Part shown: positions 26,510-36,204 of the stretch, one piece after another
How the letters are laid out: each line of letters begins with the position of its first letter
Position numbering within the stretch: position 1 is the stretch's first letter
Notes under the pieces: generated by a model
What the model saw: only the letters and a program-made list of their open reading frames with translations
Database searches by the model: none
Told to the model about the DNA's origin: nothing
Assembly: GCF_003351225.1 (NCBI RefSeq)
Contig: NZ_QQSY01000003.1
Coordinates: 421,158-485,157 of the forward strand
DNA from: Dyella solisilvae
GTDB taxonomy: Bacteria; Pseudomonadota; Gammaproteobacteria; Xanthomonadales; Rhodanobacteraceae
DNA length: 64,000 nucleotides
Reading direction: 5' to 3'
Program-made: the position numbers and the translations under genes

Positions 26510-28219
26510 TCAGCTGCCGGTGGCGGCGATCGGGTCGTGCGAGACGATGCGGTTACGGCCGTCGGTCTTGGCGCGATAGAGCGCGCCGTCGGCACGCGCG
26601 ATGAGATCGTCGGCGGTGTCGGCAAGGCCTTCCAGGCAGGCGACGCCCACGCTCACCGTGGTTTGCAGCGTGCTGCCGCGGGTATGCACGTGCAGGGCCT
26701 CGATGCGATGGCGGACGCGCTCGCCGATCGCCATGGCGTTGTCGTGGCTGGCGCCGGGCAGGCCGATCACGAATTCCTCGCCGCCATAGCGGCCCAGCCA
26801 GTCCCCGGGGCGCAGCTCGTCGCCAATCGCCTCGGCCACCGCGCGCAGGCAGGCATCGCCGGCCGGGTGGCCGTAGCGGTCGTTGATCGACTTGAAGTGG
26901 TCCATGTCCAGGAACAGCAGCGCCAGCGGCTCCTTTTGCAGGCGCGCCTCGGTGATCGCGGCATGCAGGCGGCGCACCAGGGCGCGACGGTTGAGTACGC
27001 CGGTGAGTGCATCGTGATCGGCCAGATGATGCGCCATGTCGCGCTCGCGTCGCGCGCGCAGCGACAGGTCCGCCAGGCCGATGGTGACCACGATGCTGGA
27101 GAACGCCATGGTGAAGGGATAGCCGTATTCCAGCCAGGCGGGCTGGTCCAGCGCCAGCAGCACCTGCGTCGTCCGAACAATTGTCAAGGCGACCTGAGGC
27201 ATCCACGCCACCAGGAAGAAGCGCGCCTGCCGTCCGCCCCGTATCACGGCGAGAATCACCACGCCCAGCGACCACGTCGACGAGACGATGAACCACAGGT
27301 TGAACGAGCTGGCCAGCGCATGCGTGCGGATGGCGAACGGCAGGCACAGCAGCGGCGCGGCGACCACAAACGGCCAGCGCATCCATCCCAGTACGCGCGC
27401 GCCGAACGGCGTGATCTGGCGCAGATCGCAGAACTCGATGATGAAAGACATCGACAGCGGCGCGCTCAGCGCGGCGAACAGCCACGGCGCATGCGTATCC
27501 AGCGGCGCCAGCAGCCTGCCGCCGGGCAGCTCGTAGAGTTCGCCGCTCATCAGCATCTGGTACATCAGCTGGAACGCGGCATAGCCGATGAAGTAGGTCA
27601 GCACGCGGTCGCGCAGCACCACCCAGAGGCAGAGCGCGGCAAGGATCATGGTGAACTGCACGCTGGCGAACAGCGTGGTCAGCCGGACGTGATTCAGATC
27701 CGATGCCTGGTAGCGGGCCAGGTCGGTGATGTTGGCCTTGATCTGCCGCGTGAAGCTGTCCGACGCGACCTGCACGTAGATGGGTTGCCCGGCGCGAAGG
27801 TCGTGTGGCAGCTCCACCGCCAGATGGTGGCGGGTGAATCGTGGCGCCTGCTCGGTCTGGGCAAACCACAGCTCGTGCGGCTGGTAATCCGGAGGCGCGT
27901 AGACGGTGATGCGGATGTAGGTCGCGCCACTGAAGTTCAGCACCGGCGAGGTGGGCTGGTTCCAGTCGTGGCTGAGGGTGAGCCGGTACCAGCGCTGCTG
28001 CTCGACGGCATTGGGCGTGTAAGGCCTGCCGGAGGAGACAAAGGCGGCATCCAGCGCGCCATGGATTACCTGCGCGGACGTAGGCGCCGGCATGGAGGCG
28101 GGCAGGGCGGCGACCTGCAGGTCCGGCCTCGGGGCGCTCAGGGGCGAGGCATGCGCCACCAGCGCGAAGAGCGCGGCGAACATGCATGCGACGAAAACCA
28201 CTACGGGTTCGCGATACAC
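26510..28219 (-). CDS. 7TM-DISM diguanylate cyclase
   Basis: This 569-residue protein has a signal peptide, a periplasmic carbohydrate-binding-like DISM extracellular domain (about residues 30-185), about seven transmembrane helices (about 190-395) and a GGDEF domain. The active-site motif is GGEEF near residue 480. An RPGD sits exactly five residues before it, which is the inhibitory I-site (RxxD), so it should make c-di-GMP and be product-inhibited. The ligand is unknown. It is followed by the C92 hydrolase gene after 14 bp. The 234 bp upstream (28220-28453) hold no other gene. Confidence 0.92.
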   Translation of the reverse strand: MYREPVVVFVACMFAALFALVAHASPLSAPRPDLQVAALPASMPAPTSAQVIHGALDAAFVSSGRPYTPNAVEQQRWYRLTLSHDWNQPTSPVLNFSGATYIRITVYAPPDYQPHELWFAQTEQAPRFTRHHLAVELPHDLRAGQPIYVQVASDSFTRQIKANITDLARYQASDLNHVRLTTLFASVQFTMILAALCLWVVLRDRVLTYFIGYAAFQLMYQMLMSGELYELPGGRLLAPLDTHAPWLFAALSAPLSMSFIIEFCDLRQITPFGARVLGWMRWPFVVAAPLLCLPFAIRTHALASSFNLWFIVSSTWSLGVVILAVIRGGRQARFFLVAWMPQVALTIVRTTQVLLALDQPAWLEYGYPFTMAFSSIVVTIGLADLSLRARRERDMAHHLADHDALTGVLNRRALVRRLHAAITEARLQKEPLALLFLDMDHFKSINDRYGHPAGDACLRAVAEAIGDELRPGDWLGRYGGEEFVIGLPGASHDNAMAIGERVRHRIEALHVHTRGSTLQTTVSVGVACLEGLADTADDLIARADGALYRAKTDGRNRIVSHDPIAATGS

Positions 28220-28453
28220 CTTACATCCCCCTGGTTTTGCCCGGTCCCCAGTTACCGGGCAATGAGTCCGCCAGTCCGTCGGTCGGATCTCAATGTGCCT
28301 TATGTATCACGTTTTCGCCCGCCGCCGGAATGCGCGAACTCTTGCGAACGGGCCGGCGAAACCTTGCCAAACAGGTGTTTGAGTGACGCCGGTCGATCGC
28401 CGCAGCCGCAAGTCCTATGCTTGCAGCGTGTAAAGCTCGCAGGCGGTTGTGGC

Positions 28454-29752
28454 ATGGCAAGTCAGGATGGCGTGGACGCGGTGTCTCAAGCGGGGCATCG
28501 GCCTGGTGGACAGGAACTTGAGCCGGCTGAGTACATCCGTCATGGCACGGCGGTGTTCCGCCGGACCAATTGGGCCCTGTTCGCCGCCGGCCTGGCGACC
28601 TTCGGCCTGCTGTACTGCATCCAGCCGCTGATGCCGGAGTTCAGCCGCGACTATGGCGTGAGCGCGGCCACCGCTTCGCTGTCGTTGTCGCTCACCACCG
28701 GCGTGCTGGCGTTCGCGATGCTGTTCGCCGGTGGCGTATCCGATGCATGGGGGCGCAAGTCGGTGATGACGGCTTCGCTGGTGTCCTCAGCGGTGCTCGT
28801 GCTGCTGACCGCCATGGTGCCGGACTGGCACATGCTGCTGATCCTGCGCGCCTTGCTTGGCCTGACCCTCAGCGGCTTGCCCGCGGTGGCCATGACCTAT
28901 CTCAGCGAGGAGATGCACCCCGAGTCGATCGGCCTGGGCATGGGGCTGTACATCAGCGGCAACGCCATCGGTGGCATGGGCGGGCGCCTGGTCGCCGGCG
29001 TGATGGCAGACTTCGTGAGCTGGCGCTGGGGCGTGGCCACGGTTGGCCTGATCGGGCTGGTGTCGGGGCTGGCGTTCTGGCGGATGCTGCCACCGTCGCG
29101 CCACCACGTGCACCATCCGCTGCATCTCGGAGCGCTGCTTCGGCGTTTCGCGCTGACGTTCCGTGACCCCGGCCTGCCATGGCTGTTCGCCGAGGGCTTC
29201 CTGCTGCTTGGCGCGTTCGTCACCGTCTACAACTACATCGGCTACCGCCTGCTGGCCCCGCCCTACAACCTCGGCCAGGCGGTGGTCGGCGCGATCTTCA
29301 GCGTCTACCTGATCGGCACCTTCAGTTCAGCGTGGATGGGGCACCTGGCCGGACGGCTGGGGCGGCGCAAGGTGTTGTGGACGGCGTTCGTGCTGATGCT
29401 GGCCGGCGTGGGCCTCACCATGGCGCGGCCCCTGCCGGTGATCGTGCTGGGCATCGTGGCGGTCACGTTCGGCTTCTTCGGCGGCCACTCCATCGCCAGC
29501 AGCTGGGTGGGCCGGCGCGCGGGCAACGCCAAGGCGCAGGCGTCGTCGATGTACCTGTTCTCGTATTACATGGGATCGAGCGTGGCGGGCGCCAGCGGTG
29601 GCCTGTTCTATGCCTCGCACGGCTGGAACGGTGTGGCGTTGTTCGTCGCGGCGCTGGTGCTGGCGGGCTTGCTGATCGCATGGCGCCTGTATCGCTTGCC
29701 GCCGCTGCCGGGTCCGCCGTCGCCGGGCACCGAGCCCCCGATTCCGCAATAA
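28454..29752 (+). CDS. Major facilitator transporter, YnfM-like
   Basis: This 432-residue protein has twelve predicted membrane helices. Landmarks are FAGGVSDAWGRKSVMTASL (loop 2-3 MFS signature), LSGLPAVAMTYLSEEMHPES and GHLAGRLGRRKVLW (loop 8-9). It resembles YnfM/Bcr-like drug or sugar efflux proteins. I start at ATG 28454; the frame continues open far upstream but lies antisense to the cyclase gene. The C-terminus is proline-rich (PPLPGPPSPGTEPPIPQ). The substrate is unknown. Confidence 0.88.
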   Translation: MASQDGVDAVSQAGHRPGGQELEPAEYIRHGTAVFRRTNWALFAAGLATFGLLYCIQPLMPEFSRDYGVSAATASLSLSLTTGVLAFAMLFAGGVSDAWGRKSVMTASLVSSAVLVLLTAMVPDWHMLLILRALLGLTLSGLPAVAMTYLSEEMHPESIGLGMGLYISGNAIGGMGGRLVAGVMADFVSWRWGVATVGLIGLVSGLAFWRMLPPSRHHVHHPLHLGALLRRFALTFRDPGLPWLFAEGFLLLGAFVTVYNYIGYRLLAPPYNLGQAVVGAIFSVYLIGTFSSAWMGHLAGRLGRRKVLWTAFVLMLAGVGLTMARPLPVIVLGIVAVTFGFFGGHSIASSWVGRRAGNAKAQASSMYLFSYYMGSSVAGASGGLFYASHGWNGVALFVAALVLAGLLIAWRLYRLPPLPGPPSPGTEPPIPQ

Positions 29753-29783
29753 GGGCGCTGCCCGCCGATTACCCTTGTTGGTT

Positions 29784-29809
29784 GCAGGAGCGCGCAGGCG
29801 CGCTCCTGC
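29784..29809. repeat. GCAGGAGCGCGC palindrome (TAGGAGCGC repeat family)
   Basis: A perfect 12-bp inverted repeat GCAGGAGCGCGC/GCGCGCTCCTGC has only two bases between the arms. It sits between the convergent MFS and phosphodiesterase genes, and no T-run follows on either strand. It is related to the GGAGCGC elements at 37896, 51177 and 58959. Confidence 0.7.
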
Positions 29810-29825
29810 CGTGGGCGTGAGGCCT

Positions 29826-31109
29826 TTACTGCGCCTCGGGCCTGAGCATGTCCTTCACTGCCTGGTAGTCGCCGTCATTGGCGGCAGCCGGAAGGCCAAG
29901 CAGGTGGGCCATCAGCGGGTAGACGTCCACGTTCGGGAACGACGGCGCCGTGACGCCCTGGCGGAACGCCGGACCGTGGGCGACAAACAGCGCCTGCATC
30001 TGCGGCGCCTCGTTGTCGTAACCATGCTCGCCAAGGCTCAGCTTGCCGTTCTTCTTGGCCACATGCGAGGTGGTGGTGATGCGCCAACCCACATCGGCCA
30101 GGCACAACAGCTGCGGCACGCGCGGGTTGCTGCCGTAGGCGAGGCGCGCCGGGACGCGCGACTTGTCCCAGCAGGTCATGTGCTTCTGCGGCTTCTCCAG
30201 TTGGGCTTCGATCTTCGCGAAATCGTGGCCGGGTGTGGGATTGAGGCCGGCGAGCACGCCAAGGCTCACCACGTCCACGCGATTGAGCAGGATCAGCTTG
30301 TCGAGCATCACGCTGTGATCCGCCGGCACCGACGCCATGCCGTGGTCGGCCAGCACGATCACGTTGATGCGATCGAGCAGCCCGCGTTGCTTCAGGCCCT
30401 GCAACAGCCGCGCCATCGCGGCGTCGGTATCGCGCAGCGCCTGGTCGACCTGCGGCGTGTCCGGGCCGTAGGTGTGGCCGGCGTGGTCGACGTCATCGAA
30501 ATACAGGGTGAAGAAGGAGGCGCGCTCGCTGGCGGGGAGATCCAGCCACGCGAGCACCTGGTCCACGCGCTGCGCCGGCGTCACGCTGCCGTCGTAGGGC
30601 TTCCAGAATTCGGGGTGGCTGCCATGGATGTTCGCCTCCGAGCCGGGCCAGAACATGGTCGCGCTCCGGAGCCCATGTTGCCGGGCGGTTTCCCACAACG
30701 GCGTGCCTTGGTCCCACCAGCGCCCATCGCTGACCGCATCGCGGTTGCCGAGCGTGAAATTGCCGAGCACCGGGTCGACCATCGTGTTGTTGACGATGCC
30801 GTGGTGATCCGGACGCAAGCCGGTGACGATGGTGTAGTGATTCGGAAACGTCAGGGACGGAAACGACGGCTGCATGCCGGTCGCATGCACACCGTCCTTG
30901 GCCAGTTGCTCCAGGGTGGGGCTGAGTCCGCGGGCGAAGTAGTCGCTGCGGTAGCCATCGATCGAAATCAGCAGCAACGGGGTGGGCGCAGCATTCGAGC
31001 TGGATGTACTGAACGAGGATACCGAGGCCGGTGTTGGTGCGGGTTGGGTGGCGCATCCGGCGCCAAGCGCGATCAGCGAACCAAGCAACAGGCGAAACGG
31101 TATTTTCAT
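29826..31109 (-). CDS. NPP-type ectonucleotide pyrophosphatase/phosphodiesterase lipoprotein
   Basis: This 427-residue enzyme is of the alkaline-phosphatase superfamily. Its lipoprotein signal has lipobox LGAGC. Metal/nucleophile motifs are ISIDGYRSDYF, SLTFPNHYTIVTG (nucleophile Thr, as in Xanthomonas NPP), DDVDHAGHTYGP, LADHGM and the late His in LGEHGYDN. It probably hydrolyses nucleotide phosphodiester or pyrophosphate bonds in the periplasm or at the outer membrane. The start is ATG 31109; the frame extends upstream without a credible start. It is divergent from the small gene at 31157. Confidence 0.92.
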   Translation of the reverse strand: MKIPFRLLLGSLIALGAGCATQPAPTPASVSSFSTSSSNAAPTPLLLISIDGYRSDYFARGLSPTLEQLAKDGVHATGMQPSFPSLTFPNHYTIVTGLRPDHHGIVNNTMVDPVLGNFTLGNRDAVSDGRWWDQGTPLWETARQHGLRSATMFWPGSEANIHGSHPEFWKPYDGSVTPAQRVDQVLAWLDLPASERASFFTLYFDDVDHAGHTYGPDTPQVDQALRDTDAAMARLLQGLKQRGLLDRINVIVLADHGMASVPADHSVMLDKLILLNRVDVVSLGVLAGLNPTPGHDFAKIEAQLEKPQKHMTCWDKSRVPARLAYGSNPRVPQLLCLADVGWRITTTSHVAKKNGKLSLGEHGYDNEAPQMQALFVAHGPAFRQGVTAPSFPNVDVYPLMAHLLGLPAAANDGDYQAVKDMLRPEAQ

Positions 31110-31156
31110 GTACGGTCCAGTACTATAATTCGAATCCCCCATCATCGCCCATCGAG

Positions 31157-31501
31157 ATGACCATTTCACGTCCTTTATGCTGCGCGAGGGCCCTCGCCCT
31201 GGTCGTGATGCTCGGCGTGAGGGGGACGGCGCTGGCGCAACAGGCGATCGCCACTGAGCAGCCCGCGGCGGTGGCGGCGAATGCTTCGTCCGGCACGGTC
31301 GCATCTCCGCTAGATGCACAGCGCACCTCGGGCGAGCAAACGCGGCCGCCGACATCGCGGACTGCGATGGCCGAGCACCCGCACGCAGCGAACTCGACGA
31401 TCGAGCCCGGGCACGCCGGTGATCGCTATAAATCCAACCCGCACGCGTTGCTGGATCCCTACCAGCAGGCGGTGACGCCGCCGGTCGAGGGTGGGCGTTA
31501 G
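31157..31501 (+). CDS. Small exported protein, unknown
   Basis: This 114-residue precursor has a signal peptide (RALALVVMLGVRGTALA) and a low-complexity mature part rich in Ala, Thr, Ser and Pro, ending KSNPHALLDPYQQAVTPPVEGGR. No domain is recognised. It is divergent from the phosphodiesterase gene across 47 bp. The signal peptide argues for a real gene, but codon evidence is weak. Confidence 0.5.
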   Translation: MTISRPLCCARALALVVMLGVRGTALAQQAIATEQPAAVAANASSGTVASPLDAQRTSGEQTRPPTSRTAMAEHPHAANSTIEPGHAGDRYKSNPHALLDPYQQAVTPPVEGGR

Positions 31502-31601
31502 AACGTGCCCGTCATGCGGCGCTTATCGCCGCGCCCGGACATGACTCGAGCAGCGATGACATCGCCGCGTGCGACGCGCCCACGCAGGTGCCGGTGACCG
31601 G

Positions 31602-32129
31602 TCATTTCGCCAATGCGTTGGCGCCAAACAGGTCGCCGTGCGCGATGCGGTCTTCCAGGGACAGCAGGTAGCGCTTGGTCGGCAGGCCACCACCGAATCC
31701 GGTCAGACTGCCGTCCGCGCCGATCACGCGGTGGCACGGCAGAACGATCGGCAACGGGTTGCGGCCGTTCGCGGCGCCCACGGCGCGCATGGCCAGGGGC
31801 TGTCCGATGCGGCGCGCAAGTTCGCCGTAGCTGATCGTGCCGCCGTAAGGAATGCGCGCCAGTTCCCACCACACGGCCAACTGGAACGGCGTGCCTTGCG
31901 GATGCAAGGCCAGATCGAACTGCTGGCGCGTGCCCGCGAAATATTCCTCCAGCTGTCGCCGTGCTGCCGCCAACGATTCGGGCGCGCGCAGCCAGTGCGG
32001 CTGCGCGGCCTTGCGGTGGCTGCCTCGCTCGAACCAGATTTCGCGCAACCCCATCTCGTCAGCGACCAGCCGCAACATGCCGACCGGGCTCGGCATCTCG
32101 TCGTACCAGAGGGCGTGTGTGCCGGACAT
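31602..32129 (-). CDS. ogt: Methylated-DNA-[protein]-cysteine S-methyltransferase
   Basis: This 175-residue suicide repair protein removes methyl from O6-methylguanine. The active-site motif is LPCHRVIG; the Arg-finger/helix-turn-helix region is [27 protein letters not shown], and [16 protein letters not shown] follows. Its ATG overlaps the stop of the upstream Ada-AlkA gene (TGATG), so repair of both base types is made from one transcript. Confidence 0.95.
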   Translation of the reverse strand: MSGTHALWYDEMPSPVGMLRLVADEMGLREIWFERGSHRKAAQPHWLRAPESLAAARRQLEEYFAGTRQQFDLALHPQGTPFQLAVWWELARIPYGGTISYGELARRIGQPLAMRAVGAANGRNPLPIVLPCHRVIGADGSLTGFGGGLPTKRYLLSLEDRIAHGDLFGANALAK

Positions 32130-33637
32130 CAGGCGGCCCGCCGGGCTTTGCCGGGTTTGGCGGCGGCCAGAGCCGCATCGCTGGCGCTGCGCCACAGGTG
32201 CATCACGGCGTAGGCCCGCCATGGCCGCCACGCCTCGGCAAGCGTGGTCAATGCCTTCGTGCTCAGCGCTGGCGCATCGCCGGCCGCCATGCGGCGCAGG
32301 ATCAGGTCGGCGGCGGGAAACGCATCCGGATGGCTCAGCGCACGCATCGCCATATAGTGCGCCGTCCATTCGCCGATACCCGGCAGCTCAACCCAGTGCG
32401 CGACGAATTCATCGAGCGGCTGCTCGCTATGAAACGCGATGCGGCCATCCAGCAGCGCCCGCGCCACGCCACGCACGGTGGCCGCGCGCGCGGCGGTGAG
32501 GCCGACCTCGCGCAGATCCACGTCCACCAAAATCTCCGGGCCGGGAAACAGCCGCTCCAGCCCGGGCGGCGAGCCGGCCACCGGCGTGCCGTAGCGATGC
32601 ACGATGCGCGTGGCGAGCGTGCGTGCGGCCGCGACACTGACCTGCTGGCCGAGAATCGCGCGTACCGCGATCTCGAATCCGTCCCAGCCACCCGGAAGGC
32701 GAAGGCCCGGGCGCTTGCGAAGTAGCGGGCGCAGCACGGAACTTTCGCGCAATGCGTCACCGACGGACTGCGGGCACGCATCCAGGTCGAACATGCGGCG
32801 CAGCCTCGCCACGACGCCAAGCATCTGCGCCGGCTGCGGGCAATGCAGTTGCAACTGCAGCGCGTGTTCTTCGCCGGGCCATGCGCTGAGGCGCAGCCAG
32901 CCCGGAGCGTCGGCCGGGCCGAACACGCGCGCATAGCTGTGCTCGTCGACCTGTTCCACGCCCGGCAGCGCGCGACCTCGCAGGAACGTGAGGATCGCAT
33001 CGAAATCGTAGGGAGGCCGATAACCCAGCCGCAGCGTGATCGCATCGTCCGTGGCCGCTTTCGGAAGGCGCCGCAATTCGCGCGGTGGAATGCGGTTCGC
33101 CTGCAGGAACGCGGCGTTGAAGCGGCGCAGGCTGCGAAAGCCGGACGCCATCGCCACCTCGGTGACGGGCATCGACGTTTCCGTCAACAGCTGCTTCGCA
33201 AACAGCAGGCGGCGCGTCGTGTGCACGTCGATCGGTGGGGCGCCGAGCCGCTCCACAAACAGCCGGCGCAACTGCCGGGCGCCGAGTCCGACGCGCGCAG
33301 CCATCGCATCCATCGACAACTCGTCCATAGCGCCGCTTTCCATCAGCTTCAGCGCGCGGGCGATGACGTGATCACCACGCTGCCACGCGTCGTTGCCGGG
33401 AGACAGCTCCGGCCGGCAGCGCAGGCAAGGGCGGAACCCGGCCGCCTCGGCGGCGGCCGCGCTCGCGTAATAGCGCACGTTCTGAGGTTTCGGCGCTGGC
33501 GCCGGACACACCGGGCGGCAATAGATCCGCGTGCTGGTGACGGCCGTGAAAAACAATCCGTCGAAGCGGGCATCGCGGCTCAGGCGCGCCTGTTCGCAAA
33601 CGCGTGCGTCGGGGAGTGGGTCATGGGTGGTGGCCAT
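32129..33637 (-). CDS. alkA: Ada-AlkA fusion: methylation-sensing activator and 3-methyladenine glycosylase
   Basis: This 502-residue protein has three parts. An Ada zinc domain has IYCRPVC and PCLRC, whose first Cys takes methyl from phosphotriesters in Ada. An AraC-type helix-turn-helix follows (about residues 90-190, with [16 protein letters not shown] and [14 protein letters not shown]). An AlkA N-domain plus HhH-GPD glycosylase comes last ([31 protein letters not shown] and catalytic Asp in [11 protein letters not shown]). It is likely a self-contained adaptive response unit with the coupled ogt. No clear Ada box was seen in the 75 bp upstream. Confidence 0.94.
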   Translation of the reverse strand: MATTHDPLPDARVCEQARLSRDARFDGLFFTAVTSTRIYCRPVCPAPAPKPQNVRYYASAAAAEAAGFRPCLRCRPELSPGNDAWQRGDHVIARALKLMESGAMDELSMDAMAARVGLGARQLRRLFVERLGAPPIDVHTTRRLLFAKQLLTETSMPVTEVAMASGFRSLRRFNAAFLQANRIPPRELRRLPKAATDDAITLRLGYRPPYDFDAILTFLRGRALPGVEQVDEHSYARVFGPADAPGWLRLSAWPGEEHALQLQLHCPQPAQMLGVVARLRRMFDLDACPQSVGDALRESSVLRPLLRKRPGLRLPGGWDGFEIAVRAILGQQVSVAAARTLATRIVHRYGTPVAGSPPGLERLFPGPEILVDVDLREVGLTAARAATVRGVARALLDGRIAFHSEQPLDEFVAHWVELPGIGEWTAHYMAMRALSHPDAFPAADLILRRMAAGDAPALSTKALTTLAEAWRPWRAYAVMHLWRSASDAALAAAKPGKARRAA

Positions 33638-33712
33638 GTACGAAGGCTAGCACCACCGCACGGCGCCGACTCGCCGTTTTCGGACATCAATGATCGACCC
33701 GTCAGCAGGGTC

Positions 33713-34273
33713 TCATTTGATGGGAGCCATCAGGTGCTGATAGGGCGTGCCGGCCCACATCACGTACGGTGCACTGGTGTCCGGATTCGGGTCCTTCGGA
33801 TAGATGTCGTAGAACGCCGCGTCGGCGCCGACCACCATCACGTGCGGGCCGGTCTTGATCCAGTGGTTGCCCGGCGTCGGTCCTGCCGCGTACGGATCAG
33901 TGTTGCTCGCATCCGTGCCGCCTTCCAGCATGTACATCAGGCCAATCTTTCCGACCGGCGGTGGCTTGTGCGACATCCACGCATTCGCCCATTCCATCGC
34001 GTTCTTGTCCAAACACATGGGATCAGGTCCCGGCGTGGCGGGATTGTCCGGCATGCAGGTGAAGCCATTCGTGCCCTGGCGGAGCGTTCGCATCTTGCCC
34101 TGCGCTTCCACCACGACGATCGTCGCGTTCTTCGCCACGCCCGGCGGCGCGGCGCGCATCGCGCTCGCGATCAACTCCTGATCAGACGGGGCGCTCTTGT
34201 CGGCGGCGAGGGCCCCTGCCGGCAGGCACATGAATGTGAGCACCAGCAACGAAAGCGGGTATTTCGCGCTCAT
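33713..34273 (-). CDS. Exported protein of unknown function
   Basis: This 186-residue precursor has a signal peptide (MSAKYPLSLLVLTFMCLPAGALA). The mature part has a conserved-looking core: ATIVVVEAQGKMRTLRQGTNGFTC, PDPMCLDKNAMEWANAWM, IGLMYMLEGGTDASNTDPYA and HVMVVGADAAFYDIYP. Two cysteines may form a disulphide. I have seen similar uncharacterised periplasmic proteins but know no function. The start is ATG 34273. Confidence 0.7.
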   Translation of the reverse strand: MSAKYPLSLLVLTFMCLPAGALAADKSAPSDQELIASAMRAAPPGVAKNATIVVVEAQGKMRTLRQGTNGFTCMPDNPATPGPDPMCLDKNAMEWANAWMSHKPPPVGKIGLMYMLEGGTDASNTDPYAAGPTPGNHWIKTGPHVMVVGADAAFYDIYPKDPNPDTSAPYVMWAGTPYQHLMAPIK

Positions 34274-34480
34274 GGAAGTTCTCCCACAAGTAACCGCGAC
34301 GGTCACGCCAGGAGTCCCTGCGTCAGTCTGGGTGCGCCAAATCCGGCATTCAATCAGCCAGATGGCCACGGATGGCCGATCAGGTCGGCGCGCCGGGGAC
34401 CTTTGTGCCCGGGTCTTCTCCCGGATCACATTCGCCCCGATACTCCGGCGGGGATCATCCGGCCTTGGGGGAGGCGCCAC

Positions 34481-36124
34481 ATGGGATCACGTCGACATTG
34501 GCTGCAGGGTGGGGCGATCGCCCTGTTTGTTGTCTTCGGACTGGTGTTCGCGACATGGCAGACGGGACGCTTTGTGCGACGGATGAACGAGATCACCGTC
34601 CAGTCGCGGGCACAGGCGCAGGCAAAGGAACAGCAGGAGTACCGGCTGGCCGGTATCAAGGGGCGGTTGTTCACCCGCGCCGAGGTCTATGCTTTCCTCA
34701 AGCTGGCGAAACAGGCCGAGTCGATTGCGGACCCGATGCAACGGTGTCTTGCGTACCCGGATCCGCCGGGCAGTCACTGGTCAAGGGACGCAGTGGTTGC
34801 CTATTGCCGCTACCGCACGCAGCCGCTGATGACGTTTTCCGACGTGCAGTCGTTGGTGCAGCACGGGCAGGCAGCGGAGCTCGATCGACGACTGCAAAAG
34901 CTGCTTGACGCGAAATCGACCCAGCCTGGGGCCGGGGCATTGCTGGATCGTACCTATGATCAGCTATTCAAGAACGGCAGCCTGGATGCCCGCGCGATCA
35001 TCGACGCGTGGAAGCGGGATTCGCCGAAAAGTGCGTTTGCATACGCTGCGAGCGGCCAGGTCTATGAGGCCATGGCATATGACGCGCGTGGCAGCGACTA
35101 CATGCGCAACACGCCGCAGAGCAACATCGCATCGATGGAGCGGTTGCTGGCCATGGCGGATGAGGATCTGCGCAAGGCCATCGAACTGGACCCGCGCGTC
35201 ACACCCGCCTACGTCACCATGATCAACGTGGGTGGGCTCAGCGCCGGAGAGGCGTATGCGACGCGCGCCGCGAAACAGGGCCTCGCCGTCGATCCGGCGA
35301 ATTTCCACATCTACGACGCCCTGCTGTGGAAGTTCCAGCCAAAGTGGGGCGGATCACTCGGCGCGATGACGCGCATCGCGCAGGATGCGCAGGCCCATGC
35401 GAAGGAGAATCCGCTGTTGATATTGCTGCTTGAGAAGGAACTCGGCTACGAGGCAAATCTGGACGACTGCGATTGCCATACGAAGGAGCAGCTCGGGCTG
35501 TATCCCACCGTATTCGACCAAGTGTCGACGGCGCAGCAACTGATGAGTGCCGGCTACGCGTCGGAGTCGAGCCATCACCTCGAGCTTTCTGTCGTGTATT
35601 TCTCCGAGGCGCTGCGCTTCTCGCCGGACCTGGATGACGTGCGGCTGCACCGCGCATTCAACCTTAATGAGTTCGACGAATCGCAGTGGGCTGCGCATGA
35701 GGGCGACAAGCTGCTCGCTGGCGATCCAAGGAACGAGGCTTATTACAAGGCGCGTGGTTACGCCTACGAATCCTTGAATGACTACGCAAAGGCGGAAAAA
35801 GACTATCGCGCCGCCATCGCGCTGGCGCCAAACGACGAGACGGTGTGGAAGCAGCTTGGCTATCTCTACGTCAACATGACCCACGAATGGGACAAAGCGT
35901 GGGAGCTGGACAATCACCTGATCGACATGTACCCGAACGAGCCCTATGGCTGGCTGATGCGATCAGAGATCCAGCTGAACCAGCCGCGCGCCGGCCTCAA
36001 GGAGACCGTGGACTATTACGCGTCGCACTTCGATACCGATCCAAAGGCGCACAAGACCTTGCTGCGGCTGCAGGCCGCGCTTGCATTGCAATCGAAAGCG
36101 GGGAGCAAGGCATCCGAAAAGTAA
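34481..36124 (+). CDS. Membrane-anchored TPR-repeat protein (possibly DUF4034-type)
   Basis: This 547-residue protein has one N-terminal transmembrane helix (residues about 10-26), a charged linker, then mainly helical repeats. C-terminal TPR units are visible at YYKARGYAYESLNDYAKAEKDYRAAIALAPND and the following VWKQLGYLYVNMTHEWDKAWELDNHL. An internal segment (GGSLGAMTRIAQDAQAHAKENPLL) may be a DUF4034-like domain. GGAGG precedes ATG 34481. The function is unknown, probably scaffolding in the envelope. Confidence 0.75.
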   Translation: MGSRRHWLQGGAIALFVVFGLVFATWQTGRFVRRMNEITVQSRAQAQAKEQQEYRLAGIKGRLFTRAEVYAFLKLAKQAESIADPMQRCLAYPDPPGSHWSRDAVVAYCRYRTQPLMTFSDVQSLVQHGQAAELDRRLQKLLDAKSTQPGAGALLDRTYDQLFKNGSLDARAIIDAWKRDSPKSAFAYAASGQVYEAMAYDARGSDYMRNTPQSNIASMERLLAMADEDLRKAIELDPRVTPAYVTMINVGGLSAGEAYATRAAKQGLAVDPANFHIYDALLWKFQPKWGGSLGAMTRIAQDAQAHAKENPLLILLLEKELGYEANLDDCDCHTKEQLGLYPTVFDQVSTAQQLMSAGYASESSHHLELSVVYFSEALRFSPDLDDVRLHRAFNLNEFDESQWAAHEGDKLLAGDPRNEAYYKARGYAYESLNDYAKAEKDYRAAIALAPNDETVWKQLGYLYVNMTHEWDKAWELDNHLIDMYPNEPYGWLMRSEIQLNQPRAGLKETVDYYASHFDTDPKAHKTLLRLQAALALQSKAGSKASEK

Positions 36125-36204
36125 CCCGGTTTGCCGCAGTGCAAGACGTGGGCGACGCCTGAGCTGGCCTATACTCGGCGTTCGATTTGTCGGAGCTCTC
36201 GTTC

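Noticed and set aside
26222-28453. Plus-strand frame of over 700 codons before the MFS gene
   Set aside because: It is antisense to the C92 hydrolase and diguanylate cyclase genes and rich in His/Arg/Gln typical of shadow frames.
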